Shown: positions 33,547-43,700, numbered from the stretch's first letter. The stretch is 64,000 bases of DNA from Tricholoma matsutake (GCA_026075535.2 AP026538.1:4650001-4714000), one strand, 5' to 3'. The notes: generated by a model not told the origin, from the letters alone. Numbers and translations are program-made.

Positions 33547-34192
33547 TTAAGCAGGTAATGGTCCAATTTTCTGCAGGTAGCGTGTGTGAAGACCTGCAAG
33601 GAGTTCTTGGGTGTGGTCAAGTTCCATAACAGGTAGCCAGGAGGTCTCTTCATCGGTTCCCTGGTAACCTTCCCATCAGATGAGGTAGAGAATCTTGCAG
33701 CAACCTCGGTTGTCGACTTTGGAGTCGAGGACTTTGGCGATCTCATATTCGAGCTCGTTGTCGATGGTGATCGGAGGAGGTGGAGGTTGTACTCGATTTG
33801 GAATTGTGTTTGGGGAGTGTTTCTCTAGTTGAGAGACATGGAAAACAGGGTGGATGGCCCGCATGTGATCCAGGAGCCACAGGGTGACTGAGTGAGTGCC
33901 CAGGCAGGCGATGATTTCGAAGGGGCCATGGTTCTTTTCGGAAAGTTTCTTGGAAGGACAAGTGGTGCAGATATTTTTCGCAGTGATGTAGGCAGAGTCA
34001 CCAATGTTGAAGTCGGGTGCGGGTGCCCGATGTTTGTCTGCAGGACCTTGATAATGCTGTTGAGCAGCCACAAGCTGTTTCTGAAGCTCCTGATGAAGGT
34101 CGTCTAAGTTGATGATGAACTCATGGGCATGCTGTGAAGCTAAGTTGCGTTCTGGAAAGACGGAAATGTTTGGGTGATAGCCTTTGTTGGCA
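33547..34192 (-). pseudogene. pol: TyC integrase C-terminal part with chromodomain
   Basis: Continues the integrase broken at 30,017: FFANKGYHPNISVFPERN, then FNIGDSAYITAKNI, HGPFEIIACLGTHSVTLWLL (GPF module), IHPVFHVSQLEKH, and a chromodomain at about 33,690-33,600 (LYLIRWEGYQGTDEETSW), ending with TAA at 33,547. The main stretch is open for 181 residues, with a frame change just before the chromodomain end. Confidence 0.9.
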
Positions 34193-34200
34193 AAGAAAGG

Positions 34201-34555
34201 GAGGTCTTTGTCCTCTCCCACATATTCCTGGAGGAATCCTGGAGGAATGCCAGGAAGACCAGGAATCCTCCAGGATTATTGGGAACCAATGTTCCAGCCA
34301 TTTGTGACTCAAGTATATATTCCTGGCTCTTCCCATTCCAGGGGGATTCCTGGTTGATTCCTGGTAAATTACACTCTTCCAGGAGGAATTCCTGGAATTC
34401 CCCAGGGCTCTGGTACCAGGAATCCACCAGGATTCTCAGGACTCTACCAAGACTCTAACAGGAATCCAGTGGGACTCACCAGGAATCCACCAGGACTCGA
34501 CCAGGACTCTACCAGGAATTCACGGGGACTCCACTGGGATTTAACCAGGAGTCTT
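34201..34555. mobile_element. Element P right end (inverted) and repeat arm
   Basis: GAGGTCTTTGTCCTCTCCCA is the P terminus and is preceded by AAGAAAGG (34,193-34,200), the complement of the CCTTTCTT TSD. The arm then consists of degenerate CCTGGAGGAATCC and CCAGGACTCTACCAGGA units. These are family-A subterminal repeats, less regular than those at 30,018. Confidence 0.75.
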
Positions 34556-34589
34556 TATTACTACTAAGTAATAAAATAGATGTCATGAG

Positions 34590-34662
34590 CCAGAATTGAA
34601 CCCTCGGCATTAGATGAAAACATCATAGCACAGCCAATATAACCACTACACCACATAGATTT
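34590..34662 (-). other. tRNA-like sequence with A and B boxes (element interior)
   Basis: Minus strand: A box TGGTGTAGTGGTTA, then about 40 nt, then B box GGTTCAATTCT followed by GGCTCA. The arms do not fold as a functional tRNA. It sits just inside the repeat arm and points outward to it. Comparable sequences are at 35,961-36,046 (plus) and 46,008-46,083 (minus). A Pol III promoter is inferred, not shown. Confidence 0.5.
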
Positions 34663-34889
34663 ACAATGTATATCCACTAACTGCTCTAGGTAGCATTGGG
34701 GTGGCTGTGCATGACAAAGCACACAGCCGCATCATCAACACTGCCAGCTCATCATCCACCTCACCACCACTCTCAACAATGATGCCACCTCCCTTCCACT
34801 GCCTCCCATCCGTCAACACCTGTTACCACTGCTCCTATGGCCACCACCACATCGTCTAATACTGCCAATGGCCATATTTGAACCACCTC

Positions 34890-34982
34890 GGGCCCAAACA
34901 ATGACGGATGTTGTTTGGGGCCCAGGTAATGTTTTTTACTTTTTTTTTATTGAATTAACTAATATTTTCTTTCCTTCTTTAG
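34890..34982 (+). repeat. Module H1 with intron
   Basis: Hairpin GGGCCCAAACAA...TTGTTTGGGGCCC (34,890-34,923) followed two bases later by a 57-nt intron-like block: GTAATG at 34,926, TTAACTAAT branch-like site, pyrimidine tract, AG at 34,981-34,982. Confidence 0.65.
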
Positions 34983-35249
34983 GTTCTAACTATATCATGA
35001 CAACATGACAACACCAAATGACAAATGACAAATGACAAGCGAGCGACACACAACAGAAGACAAGTGATGCACGACAAACGACAAGCAAGCAACAGACAAC
35101 AGACAACAAGCAACGAACAACGAACAATGAACAAAGAAACAGAGAATGATGATGCAGAGAGGGAGGGCCATAAGTAAGTTTTTTTTCTCTTATTTTTTTG
35201 GTCACTGACAAAACTTTTTAAGTACTACAACAAGACTGGATGGAACACA

Positions 35250-35350
35250 GGCCCAAATGATGCAGATCACATCGTTTGGGCCCTACATAATTTTTTTTTG
35301 TTTGCTTTTTGTTTTTATAAGCTAACTAACTCATTTCTTTTGTTTTATAG
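35250..35350 (+). repeat. Module H1 with degenerate intron
   Basis: GGCCCAAATGAT...ATCGTTTGGGCC (35,250-35,283), then T-rich sequence with CTAACTAACTC and TTTTATAG at 35,350. The 5' splice site is lost (ACATAA). Between the two H1 modules (34,990-35,170) lies a stretch of CAACAGACAACAAGCAACGA-like simple repeat. Confidence 0.6.
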
Positions 35351-35400
35351 GTTCTACTCTACTGGTAACGACGGCCAGACATGAGACAACCCAACACACC

Positions 35401-35573
35401 CACCCCACACCTGCAAGCCTCTGCTTGTAGGGTGGATCGTGAGTGTGTGCAGTCGACGACAATGACAACACCACCGCCTACCAGCACCAGAACCCTGAGA
35501 ACACAAAGCATGGCTGCCACCCATGATGGACAATGACACCTGCCTCCAGCCCCATGAGCCACTGCTCATGGGG
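35401..35573. repeat. Two H2 hairpins
   Basis: First: CACACCTGCAAGCCTCTGCTTGTAGGGTGG (35,405-35,434). Second: CCCCATGAGC, loop CACT, GCTCATGGGG (35,550-35,573), a perfect 10-bp stem. The loop and spacing are shared, but the stem sequences differ in a compensated way. Confidence 0.6.
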
Positions 35574-35661
35574 TGGATTGTGGGTGGAATGGCGATGACA
35601 GCCACCACTACACAGCGGGAGAAGGCCAGGATGGCAACAATGACCAGGAAGGAATACCTTC

Positions 35662-35853
35662 CCCCTCACCTGCATTTTACGTGGGTGAGGGGTTTTTCTT
35701 TCTTTTTCTTTATAATTGTAGTGCTTCCCTCACGTTCGACGTGAGGGGAGATTAGTTTTATATGTATATATTTGTAGGACTCCCCTCGCACCTTGTGTGG
35801 GGAAGATTTTTTATGTAATTAATGGTGTATCCCTCGCATCCAATGCGAGGGAT
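35662..35853. repeat. Four tandem H3 hairpins
   Basis: Hairpins at 35,662-35,692, 35,725-35,749, 35,780-35,804 and 35,829-35,853, spaced about 50-60 bp and each followed by T-rich sequence. All have CCCTC...GAGGG stems. The inner stem base pairs differ between copies, yet pairing is kept. The last has a perfect 11-bp stem (ATCCCTCGCAT / ATGCGAGGGAT) with a CCA loop. Confidence 0.65.
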
Positions 35854-35960
35854 GTAGTTAATAAATTTTATTTGATCTTAATTGTGAGCTTCGAGAGAGA
35901 AATACCTAAGTTTGAGTTTGAGGGTATAAATACATTTTTATATTGGCAGCTAATAATTCT

Positions 35961-36046
35961 CCTGTGGCTCAACTGGTTAAGCACTTGTTTGCTTTGTCAT
36001 GTGATTCTTGATCATGAGTTTTAGAGTTCAATCCCTGCTCTGACCA
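35961..36046 (+). other. tRNA-like sequence with A and B boxes
   Basis: TGGCTCAACTGGTTAAGC (A box) and GAGTTCAATCCC (B box), about 45 nt apart, ending TCTGACCA. It is a better tRNA match than the copy at 34,590, but the anticodon region is enlarged and contains its own palindrome (TTGATCATGAG). It points outward to the right arm of Q. Confidence 0.5.
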
Positions 36047-36139
36047 AGTTTATTTTGTAGGTACTTTGTGAAATTCATGAAGTCTGAAGCACTTGAAACT
36101 CATAAGATATCTCAAATTGACTTTCCATTATGGTATGAC

Positions 36140-36313
36140 TTTAGGGTACTGAGTCCCACTAGATTCCTGGTGAGTCCCACTGGATTCCTGGTGAGTCCCA
36201 CTGGAGTCCTGGTGAGTCCCACTGGAGTCTGGGTGAGTCCCACTGGAGTCCTGGTGAGTCCTGGTGAGTCCCACTGGATCCTCCAGGACTCTGTGGGGGA
36301 GTGTAAAGTTCAG
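36140..36313. mobile_element. Element Q right arm and terminus
   Basis: Seven or so TCCTGGTGAGTCCCACTGG units followed by TCCTCCAGGACTCTGTGGG and GGAGTGTAAAGTTCAG, the exact inverse of the left end at 24,598. Right flank GACGGTTG, left flank AGTCTGGT: no matching TSD. Confidence 0.75.
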
Positions 36314-36329
36314 GACGGTTGGCTGTTTT

Positions 36330-36576
36330 TTTCTTTTTCTTTCTAACTCTTTTTTTTTTCTATTCTCTTAGCAATGCACCACTGCTGTGAGCACCTGCTT
36401 GCAGGGTGTGATTGTTAAATAGTTTTATTTACTATATATTAGAATTTATTTAGCTTGTAAAACTGGTTGAAACTGGTCTAAACTGGTTATGGTCCATATG
36501 ACTTAGGGTAATGATCTAGACTGGTTAACCCTCTTAGGGGTCAAAAAACTGGACCGAACTGAACCTTAAAACGCTA
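36330..36576. mobile_element. Family-B element B1, right part and terminus
   Basis: Intron 3' half (TTTCTAACTC...TTCTCTTAG at 36,371), an H2 hairpin (about 36,382-36,413), AT-rich spacer, then arm 36,461-36,576 of AACTGGTT/AACTGG(T/A)CC units ending GAACCTTAAAACGCTA. Confidence 0.6.
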
Positions 36577-36585
36577 TACAGACTC

Positions 36586-36930
36586 TCATTGTCATTTTTG
36601 AACTCAGCTCAAAAAACAGATCAGAATGGTATATAACATCACTATATTCCATTTATGGTCAGTCATATGACTCTCCCAATGTCATTTTTGAACTCAGCTC
36701 AACAAACTGATCAGAATGGTATATAACATCACTATATTCCATTTATATCATGGTCACATGATGCTCCTGATGTCATTTTTGAAATCAGCTCAAAAAACCA
36801 ATCAGAATGGTATATAACATCACTATATTCCATATATGGATGGTCCCATCACTATGTACATACATGTCATTTTGAAACTCAGCTCAAAAAACTGGTTAGA
36901 ATGATGTATAACATCACTATAAATTTTTGA
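36586..36930. repeat. Tandem repeat, 90-93 bp, four copies
   Basis: Units at 36,591, 36,681, 36,772 and 36,865 share GTCATTTTTGAACTCAGCTC, AACTGATCAGAATGGTATA and ACATCACTATATTCCAT. The last is most diverged. Noncoding. Confidence 0.85.
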
Positions 36931-36932
36931 CT

Positions 36933-36991
36933 CCCACAGTTAGTAAAGTCAGTAATTTTTGTAATGGTTGCTGAAAATTACTGACTGTGGG
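36933..36991. repeat. Inverted repeat
   Basis: GTCAGTAATTTT (36,948-36,959) pairs with AAAATTACTGAC (36,974-36,985). Outer CCCACA pairs with TGTGGG, with a 9-nt bulge on one side. Possibly the end of an unlisted element. Confidence 0.6.
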
Positions 36992-38033
36992 GAAAACAGG
37001 TCACACTGAATTTTTCATTGATTCTGGGTTTGAAGAACAAGTCTTAACTCCATTAAGGACTTGTAACCACTGTTTATTAACACCATATAAGTGTTATCTA
37101 CCAAAAAAAAGCAAAGGGAAAAGGGCCACAAATAGTGGAATAGCATGCAGGGATGATGAGTGCAACACTAGCTGAGACTGTGGTGCATGTTGATCAACCA
37201 TGGGAGATGGTGATCAGGTGGTGATTGGCATGAGAACTGGTGGTAGGGTTTTGATGCAATCAAGCCTAGGAATAGTGAGGCAGACACAGGATGCTCACTA
37301 TTCTTAGGCTTGTGTTGTGGGAAGGTCAGGTGCCAGTACCTGTGATACCTGTAACAAAGGGTACAGTGTTCAGCAATCCCAAACCTGTACCCATGATGGG
37401 ATTATCCAGCATTACCCACTGTATCATTCCTTATCCATATTTAGTCATATATTTATAGTAACCATCCATTCATCCATGGATACCACCCATGTGATATCCA
37501 TATCCATTGCCATCCATATATGCTATCCACAGATGGTCATCTGGATCATGGCCATCCATGGCAGTCCCTACCACCACCTTCTGAACCAGAGTCTGTCTCC
37601 ACATCTTCCCACCCCTCCAAGTCACGCTCTTCCAAGCCCAACTCTGGATTATCCAATTCATAGCCTATTCTATCTCCATCTTGAGTGCACACATTCTCAC
37701 CAGAGAGCTTGTCTGCCTCAAAATCTGGAAGTTGATCTTCATCTTTGGTATTCCTTGGAGACCCAGGTTCGCCATGGATAGGGCCTGACATGGATATGGG
37801 TTGGTGCACATGAAGGTGACCAACTGCTGGGCCCCAATGATAGCACATGACCAGATCTCAGTTGGAAAACCTAGGGTCCATATCAGAGTCAGAATCATCA
37901 CATTGTTGCTGAATGCACTGGTGATAGGTCCACCTTGCACTCTAAGCTCTGGGAACATTTCCAAATGCATCAACACATCACCACACATGCTCCCAACCCC
38001 TATGAACCCCATGAAACCACTCTGAAACTATTT
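36992..38033. other. Unrecognised stretch with a long hairpin
   Basis: Contains a near-perfect 19-bp stem (CAAGCCTAGGAATAGTGAG at 37,261-37,279 and its complement at 37,294-37,312, one G.T pair, 14-nt loop). It also holds several frames of 60-155 codons, of which the minus frame 37,546-37,848 has an acidic protein-like composition (GYELDNPELGLEERDLEGWE). I recognise no family. Confidence 0.35.
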
Positions 38034-38130
38034 TGTAGCACTTCGAATGATTTCAAATGACTTCAAATGACTTCACAACACTTCGAGCAAGTTTGAACGA
38101 CTTTGCAGCACCTCCAATGCCTTCAGCTGC
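38034..38130. repeat. TTCGAA-type minisatellite
   Basis: About five degenerate units around ACTTCGAATGA, ACTTCAAATGA and CACTTCGAGCA, ending CCTTCAGCTGCCGTATGCC. Related arrays are at 48,736-48,930 and 49,785-49,930. Confidence 0.6.
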
Positions 38131-38383
38131 CGTATGCCTATCACACCACCCTGTGAGCCTATCCCCTATGTGGAGATAGACAAGCACTAAAAAGGAACAA
38201 TTGAGACTTACTTCTAGTCATGCCAATATAACAAGATACAATGTAGTATTTCCAGAGGAACTAGAGGTAAGCTAGGTAGTCATAGTGGTTCAAAGTTCAG
38301 AGAGAGATTACTAAGAATTGGTGATTGGTTCAACTAAGTAATAAATATGTTATAACAGTAATGTGTCGTAAGCCATGCTTACA
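38130..38383 (-). repeat. Probable TyD 3' LTR (inner edge clear, outer edge uncertain)
   Basis: Read on the minus strand, AAAGGGTGGGAGGG (polypurine, 38,384-38,398) abuts TGTAAGCATGGCTTACGACA. The far edge may be at 38,129, but no TSD or second LTR is seen. Confidence 0.4.
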
Positions 38384-38448
38384 CCCTCCCACCCTTTAAG
38401 AATAGCAGGGGGAAGGAATGCTGTAGGTAGCCGAAAGTAGTCACAGAA

Positions 38449-38472
38449 ATAATAATAATAATAATAATAAAA
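38449..38472. repeat. AAT microsatellite
   Basis: About eight AAT units between TyD coding sequence and its presumed LTR. Confidence 0.8.
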
Positions 38473-38543
38473 TGAAATTCAACTCAGCATCAACATCATG
38501 CTGGGTGCATCAAAACCCAGTGGGAAAATGCTACCATGTGTTC

Positions 38544-39683
38544 CTATACCATATGGTTCAACCAGTTATCCAGTGCTTCGCAATCTTCAAGTTCTCATCG
38601 TGCCAGCCACAGGTCATCTTCAGGTCCAAATCCTGTCCATCATACGAGGTATTGGAATCTGCATCCATGTTTTTGCTTGTCTATGATCTTCTCCACTGAG
38701 TATTCTTCAATTCTGTCTGCCATTACCACAGGGCCAGGGTGTGCATGTTCACATGATGGGAACAATACAGGATCATTCTTCTGATAGCACTTTAGAATTG
38801 AAGAGTGAAAGGTTGGAAAAATATCTGGTGAGTTTGGTAGGTCCAAAGTGTAAGCTGAACATTCTGGGAACGCTGGGAATGCAGAGACCACCGAGTCTGG
38901 GCCATCAAACCTCAGGAGAAACTTGGCAACTTGGTTCTTGTCGCCCACTTTGTATTCTCGCCTCTGGTGTAGGGTTGACAGCATCACCTTGTCCCCGATT
39001 TTGAAAACATCTTCTTTTCGGCACTTCTTGCAGCCTCCATGCACTCCCAAGTAGCAGTGTTCACATTCCATGAGCTTCAGGGGTCTCCCCTGTCCATTGG
39101 AAGAGATCTTAGCAGGAGCAGGGGTCGCTTGGTTCATCGCCGATGCCTGGTTTTGAGAGTATGGTGCATGATGTGTGCTGTCTGCCAGACCAGCTGTAGA
39201 TCCAGAGCATTTCAGTTTACAAACAGCTTCTTCAGCCTCTTTCTGACGTGCTGCAAATTCCTCGTGAACCTTGTCATCCAAATGGATCAAAAGTTGAATA
39301 AAGGTTTTGAGGCAAGCTTCTGCCTTATGGGCCACAGCCTCTAGGGGGTTCACCTTGTCAGGATCATCGTTCTCTTCATCTGAGTCAGAGCTTGCATCAT
39401 GTTTTTCCTTGTATTGATCATACACAGCAAGGAGGTCAGGGGAGAGGTTCAATTCAATCTGAGCCCATAATTGCACAGGGAAGAGGTGGTGTTTCGTGCC
39501 TTTCAGCAAGAGGTTATTGTGGCGGATCAAGGTGGAGAAATCATGGAAGGAGGTCAATCCCTGTTTAGTGTTCTGTGCTTTTCGAGCCAAATCCTTTTCC
39601 CATCCAGCAGAGAGCCAGTGTGCTCAGACTTTAGTCATAAATTCAATGAATGAGAGCCCCTCATAGTAACTTTTGGAGGTCTG
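38544..39683 (-). pseudogene. TyD: gypsy remnant with gag fused to integrase C-terminus
   Basis: From 39,683 leftward: gag-like YYEGLSFIEFMTKV, stop, then an open frame of 316 codons (38,640-39,590). It starts gag-like (SFHDFSTLIRHNNLLLKGTK), passes a partial gag zinc region (GVHGGCKKCRKE), and changes directly into integrase C-terminus (DVFKIGDKVMLSTLHQRREY, RFDGPDSVVSAFPAF, FPTFHSSILKCYQ). A chromodomain follows (SVEKIIDKQ, RFQYLV, stop, then GFGPEDDLWL). Protease, RT, RNase H and the integrase core are missing. The join keeps the frame. Stops in the chromodomain fit CGA to TGA. TyE interrupts the gag at 39,684. Confidence 0.72.
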
Positions 39684-40089
39684 TGTTAGGGCAACACCCA
39701 CTATCTGCTAGCTAAGACCGTGTGGGTTCTCTCTACAAGAAGGGGGAGGGATCCGCACTCATGATGGGGGAATTGATGTTTTTGATGTGAGGGGTTATTA
39801 ATAGGTGAGTTTGTTGAGATAGGCCTTTCACACTGAAAATGTAGGTGGAATACCTAAGAGAACACAACTGGGGTCCCCTAGGCATATATTTAGGGTTTAT
39901 ATACTATGTTACACATATTGTACATTGTTGTTACCGACGCACTTGTACATGCGTGTACATTTTGATGTGTGCGAAATAAAATTCTCACACTATCAAAGTG
40001 TAGCATAATTTGGTGTCATGTAGCATAATTCGACATAATAAAATAAAAATGAAATTTTATTAGGTAATGAATGGGGTGGTTTCCTAACA
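39684..40089 (-). repeat. TyE 3' LTR
   Basis: 406 bp. Plus-strand ends are TGTTAGGGCAACACC and GGTTTCCTAACA, an inverted TGTTAGG. A TATATAA box (minus) lies near 39,897-39,905. The neighbouring polypurine AAGGGAGGTAA on the minus strand (40,090-40,100) marks it as the 3' LTR. Confidence 0.92.
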
Positions 40090-40100
40090 TTACCTCCCTT

Positions 40101-41555
40101 TTATGCCTCGACTTCCAGGCAAGAAAATATTGTGTCTGTCCCCTCTGTGAAATTTTGGTAAGGCCGGAATCTCATCCCCTCATACACCATTCTCGCAATG
40201 CAATGCGGAGCATTCGGATTATGTTTAAAGAATTGGGCAATTGCGTTATGCACTCGCTTACAATTCTCTTTGGGTTCCCATGAATTATTTTTGTCGGTAT
40301 AGTTTTTCCACTTTATTAAGAACTCCAATTTGTTCCGTCGAAAACGTGAGTCTAGAATTTCTTCAACTATGTATTCTGGAGCACCTTCTACTATTATTGG
40401 AGGTTGCAGAGTAGTTTGTTGGCCAGGAATAGTGGGTGGACAGTAAGGGCATAGGCAGGATACATTAATCTTGGGATCAATCTTGAATGATCGGGGTAAT
40501 TTTAGCACTACTGCATTAGGCAAGATTACTTTAGAGATCGCATATGGGTCAACTTGTTTTTCCATAAGTTTCCTCAAAGGTCGTGGAATATTTAGGTCCT
40601 TGGTACTTAGCCATACCAAGTCACCAACTTTGTACTCCGGAGGGCGTGCTCGAGTACAATCTGCGTGTTGCATCATGTCATCATGTGCTTTCTTCGATGC
40701 CGCCTCTGCTTCCTCTTGTACCTTTTGCATCTTAGATACAAAGTCTTCTACCGACTGTACTTTGACTTCCCTTCTGGGTTCTACTCCCATGCAAGGATGA
40801 TATCCATAATTTGCGAAAAAGGGTGACATATGAGTAGCCAAATGGAATTTGTTATTGTGGGAAAATTCAGCAATTGCCAACCATTTGGGCCAGTCAGTTT
40901 GTCGGTAGTTGACAAACATACATAGGTACTGCTCCAACTCCTGATTCATTCTCTCTGTCTGCCCATCAGTCTGTGGGTGATATGCCATAGATAATTTAGT
41001 TTGAATTCCCAATATGTTGTTTAGTTCTTGCATAAACACAGAAGCAAATTGTGGTCTGTGATCGGAGATAACGGTATCGGGTAACCCATGTAACCGCCAT
41101 ACCTGATTTAGATAGAGGCACGCCAAGCCCAATGATGAGGTTTCTGTAGTAGTAGGAATAATATGGACCTCCTTTGTAAAGCAGTCACATACTACAAATA
41201 TTGCATCGTACCCTTGAGCCTCGGGTAATCCGGTGATAAAATCCACAGATATATCTTGCCACGGCACTTTAGGTATAGGGTTCGGCATTAATTTTCCTGC
41301 AGGTTTCTCTGGAAATTTCTTCCCCCTCATGCATGTATCACATCCATCCACATACCCCAACACATACTTCGAAATTCCGGGCCACCAATAATTTCTCATT
41401 ACTAATTCCAACGTCTTCCACCTTCCTGGGTGTCTGGCAATCAGCGTATTGTGATGTAACCAGATGATCTCCCTTCGCAAATCCTGATCCTTCAGTACAT
41501 ACACTTTGCACTTTGCCTCAAAACAACACCAACCCTTGTTCCTCAGCCCATTCAT
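40101..41555 (-). CDS. pol: TyE integrase with chromodomain (nearly intact)
   Basis: 484 codons without a stop. HHCC finger: [14 protein letters not shown]...CDTCMRGK. Core: [29 protein letters not shown] and [15 protein letters not shown] supply all three acidic residues of the DDE triad. The C-terminal part has [14 protein letters not shown] and a chromodomain ([24 protein letters not shown]). This is the best preserved catalytic domain in the window. It is cut off from RT by stops, so the full polyprotein cannot be made. Met 41,555 is only the first Met of the open stretch. Confidence 0.92.
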   Translation of the reverse strand: MNGLRNKGWCCFEAKCKVYVLKDQDLRREIIWLHHNTLIARHPGRWKTLELVMRNYWWPGISKYVLGYVDGCDTCMRGKKFPEKPAGKLMPNPIPKVPWQDISVDFITGLPEAQGYDAIFVVCDCFTKEVHIIPTTTETSSLGLACLYLNQVWRLHGLPDTVISDHRPQFASVFMQELNNILGIQTKLSMAYHPQTDGQTERMNQELEQYLCMFVNYRQTDWPKWLAIAEFSHNNKFHLATHMSPFFANYGYHPCMGVEPRREVKVQSVEDFVSKMQKVQEEAEAASKKAHDDMMQHADCTRARPPEYKVGDLVWLSTKDLNIPRPLRKLMEKQVDPYAISKVILPNAVVLKLPRSFKIDPKINVSCLCPYCPPTIPGQQTTLQPPIIVEGAPEYIVEEILDSRFRRNKLEFLIKWKNYTDKNNSWEPKENCKRVHNAIAQFFKHNPNAPHCIARMVYEGMRFRPYQNFTEGTDTIFSCLEVEA

Positions 41556-43086
41556 CTCCTTTGATATTACCTTTCTTCTCTCCCTTCAGAGCTTTCACGG
41601 CTTCCACTACTTCATCATCCATTTCTGAACATTGTCTAATTTTAGACAACATTTCTGTTTCCGAGCTATCTACTAATAGATGCCCTTGACGCATAGCGCA
41701 AATGCGAAAGTATTTGGGTTTGAGTAAGGTAACATTTTTATTGTCCTCCTCCACCCCCCTTTTATGATTGATACATCTGGATAATGCATCTGCTTTCCTC
41801 ATTAAGCTTCCCACTTTGTGGACCAAGTGAAAGTTGAAATGCGATAGGAATAGTGCCCAACGCGCTTGCCGGTGATTAAGCTTTTTAGCAGACATGAAGT
41901 ATTGCAGATTTTGATGATCAATCCAGATCTCAATCTCATGCGTACATCCCTCCAAATAATGCCTCCATGCCTCCAATGCTCATATTATCCCCAACATTTC
42001 TTTGTCATGCACATCATAATTCCTTTCCACATCATTCAACCCTTTTGACAAGTATGCACAAGGATGCTATTTGTCATCTTTGCACAGCATTGATAATACT
42101 ACTCCAGTAGCAAAATTGGATGCATCGGATTCCACTCACAAAGGGTGTGTGAAATCTACTGGGGCTAATATTGGACCCTCCACAAACTTCCTCTTCAACT
42201 CCTCAAATGCTGTCTGCTGCTGCTCTCCCCACCTCCATACTACTCCCTTTCGCGTAAGGTTATGTAAGGGTGTGGCAATTTTAGAAAAATTGTGCACAAA
42301 GCGACAATAATAATTTGCGAGTCCCAAGAAAGCTTGAACCTACTTAACACGAGTGGGTGCAGGCCAATCTGTGATCGCCTGTACCTTGATTGGATCCATT
42401 TTGATTCCATCAGGGCCAATCAATAATCCTAGGAACTCAATCTCGCTTGCCCCAAACACACACTTCTCTGGTTTCAAAGATAGATCATTCTCCGCCAACC
42501 TCTGCAACACCTCCTGTACTATTGCCTCATGATTTTCTTCATCCTCTGTGACTATCAGAATGGCGTCAATAAATATTATTACCATGCCTTTGTCTATTAC
42601 GTCCTTGAAAATGTTGTTCATCATATTTTGAAAGGTCGGGGGACTATTAGTCATCCCAAAAAACATGACAAGTGGCTCGAAGGATCCTCGACGCGTGGCA
42701 AATGCAGCCTTTCACTCATCTCCTTTCTTTATTCATACATCGTTGTATCCCCATTGTAAATCCAATTTTGTAAAGACCTTGGCTTTTCCCACCTTGTCAA
42801 TTATTTCTGAGATCAATGGCAGGGGGTACACATTCTTCACTGTCCACTCATTCAGATACCTATAATTGGCACACATCCTCTTCCTTTGGTCTTTTTTTGG
42901 CATGAAGAATATTGGTGACGTCTGTGGTGATTTTGAAGGTCATATGTATCCTTTGTGCAATTGCTCCTTCAGGAATGCATCCACTTCTTCTTGTTCCATT
43001 GGAGATAACAGATATACCTTCGACTTCTTCGGCACAAACCCTGGCTTCATCTCAATCACATGATCCCATGGCTTCCGCACTGGCAT
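41556..43086 (-). pseudogene. pol: TyE reverse transcriptase and RNase H
   Basis: [22 protein letters not shown], then GYNDV with TGA where Arg is expected, KGDE with TGA for Trp, and FFGMTNSPPTFQNMMNNIF. The catalytic box reads FIDAILI where YIDDILI is usual, losing one Asp. RNase H: VESDASNFATGVVLS, NYDVHDKEMLGII, then [20 protein letters not shown]. At least six in-frame stops, most derivable from CGA or TGG by one transition. Confidence 0.9.
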
Positions 43087-43700
43087 TCACTCAGACTCCT
43101 TCTTCTGGAACACTGACAGATATTCATGATACACTTTTGGCACCCACTCCTCCACTGGCTTCTCCACCTTCACGATATTCTTATCCCATGACTGTCCTCC
43201 ACGAATTGCTCTAAAGGTTTGCTTCTGCTCTTCTTTCTCAATCATGATCAGAACTTCCCCATTTGGCATTTCCTCATCCTCCACTTCCTCCATTGTAACA
43301 GAATACTTTCTCGGATGTTCTTTCTCTTTCTTTTTCCTTTTTTCCTTCTTCATCTTCCTCCCATACACATTACATTCCTTAGGACAACAAGTCATTTGTA
43401 CTTTCCCAGTTTTACAATCAATTTCGGGATCATGCTTCCATAACCATGGACATCCTATTATTAGATTGGTTTTCCCAAGATCACACACTTCGAATATGGC
43501 TCGCTCCTGATGCTCCTGATACTTTAGTACCATAGTCACCTCCTTCTTGATAGTTCCTCCACAATTGACTGTTCCGTCAATATTGTACACCATTATAGGT
43601 TGCGCCAGCTTGCGTGTGTTAATACTGTTTCTGGTAATTAAGGATCAGTTAATAAATAATCCTGTAGCACCACTATCAAGCAATGCTTCCACATCAATAG
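43087..43700 (-). pseudogene. pol: TyE protease second half and pol linker
   Basis: The active site LLDSGATGLFIN is at the end of the gag frame (about 43,645-43,680). After one stop comes MVYNIDGTVNCGGTIKKEVT, LIIGCPWLWKHDPEIDCKTG, then a Lys/Glu-rich linker (KMKKEKRKKKEKEHPRK) and HEYLSVFQKKESE before the RT. The DSG is intact. Confidence 0.87.

Larger units (their letters stand above)
24639..34200 (+). mobile_element. TyC: gypsy element with inverted 3' third
   Basis: 5' LTR (24,644-25,610), gag, protease, RT, RNase H and integrase up to PFF run on the plus strand to 30,017. The rest of integrase, the chromodomain, the 3' non-coding part and the 3' LTR lie on the minus strand at 30,299-34,200. 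Both outer LTR edges carry the same TSD, GTAGT at 24,639-24,643 and its complement ACTAC at 30,294-30,298. The integrase break carries CCTTTCTT on both sides (30,010-30,017 and, inverted, 34,193-34,200). So this was one element, first invaded by a transposon with an 8-bp TSD and then inverted. Confidence 0.85.

Noticed and set aside
32903..33746. Minus-strand frames over the antisense gene (197 and 199 codons)
   Set aside because: Low-complexity Ser/Pro readings opposite the acidic and coiled-coil codons; no motif, while the plus strand shows a start, an intron and a cysteine cluster.
34590..34662. Functional tRNA gene
   Set aside because: A and B boxes are present, but acceptor and anticodon stems do not pair properly and there is no clean 3' T-run; called tRNA-like only. 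The same holds for 35,961-36,046 and 46,008-46,083.
35662..35853. Bacterial-type transcription terminators
   Set aside because: Hairpin plus T-rich looks similar, but the organism is a fungus and the T stretches are long, mixed and also found without hairpins.
24590..36321. 8-bp TSD for element Q
   Set aside because: AGTCTGGT and GACGGTTG do not match in any register; the termini alone support Q.
24525..36576. Family-B element B1 as one complete element
   Set aside because: Ends match as inverted repeats, but flanks (TTTGAGGC, TACAGACT) differ, so I list the two ends separately.
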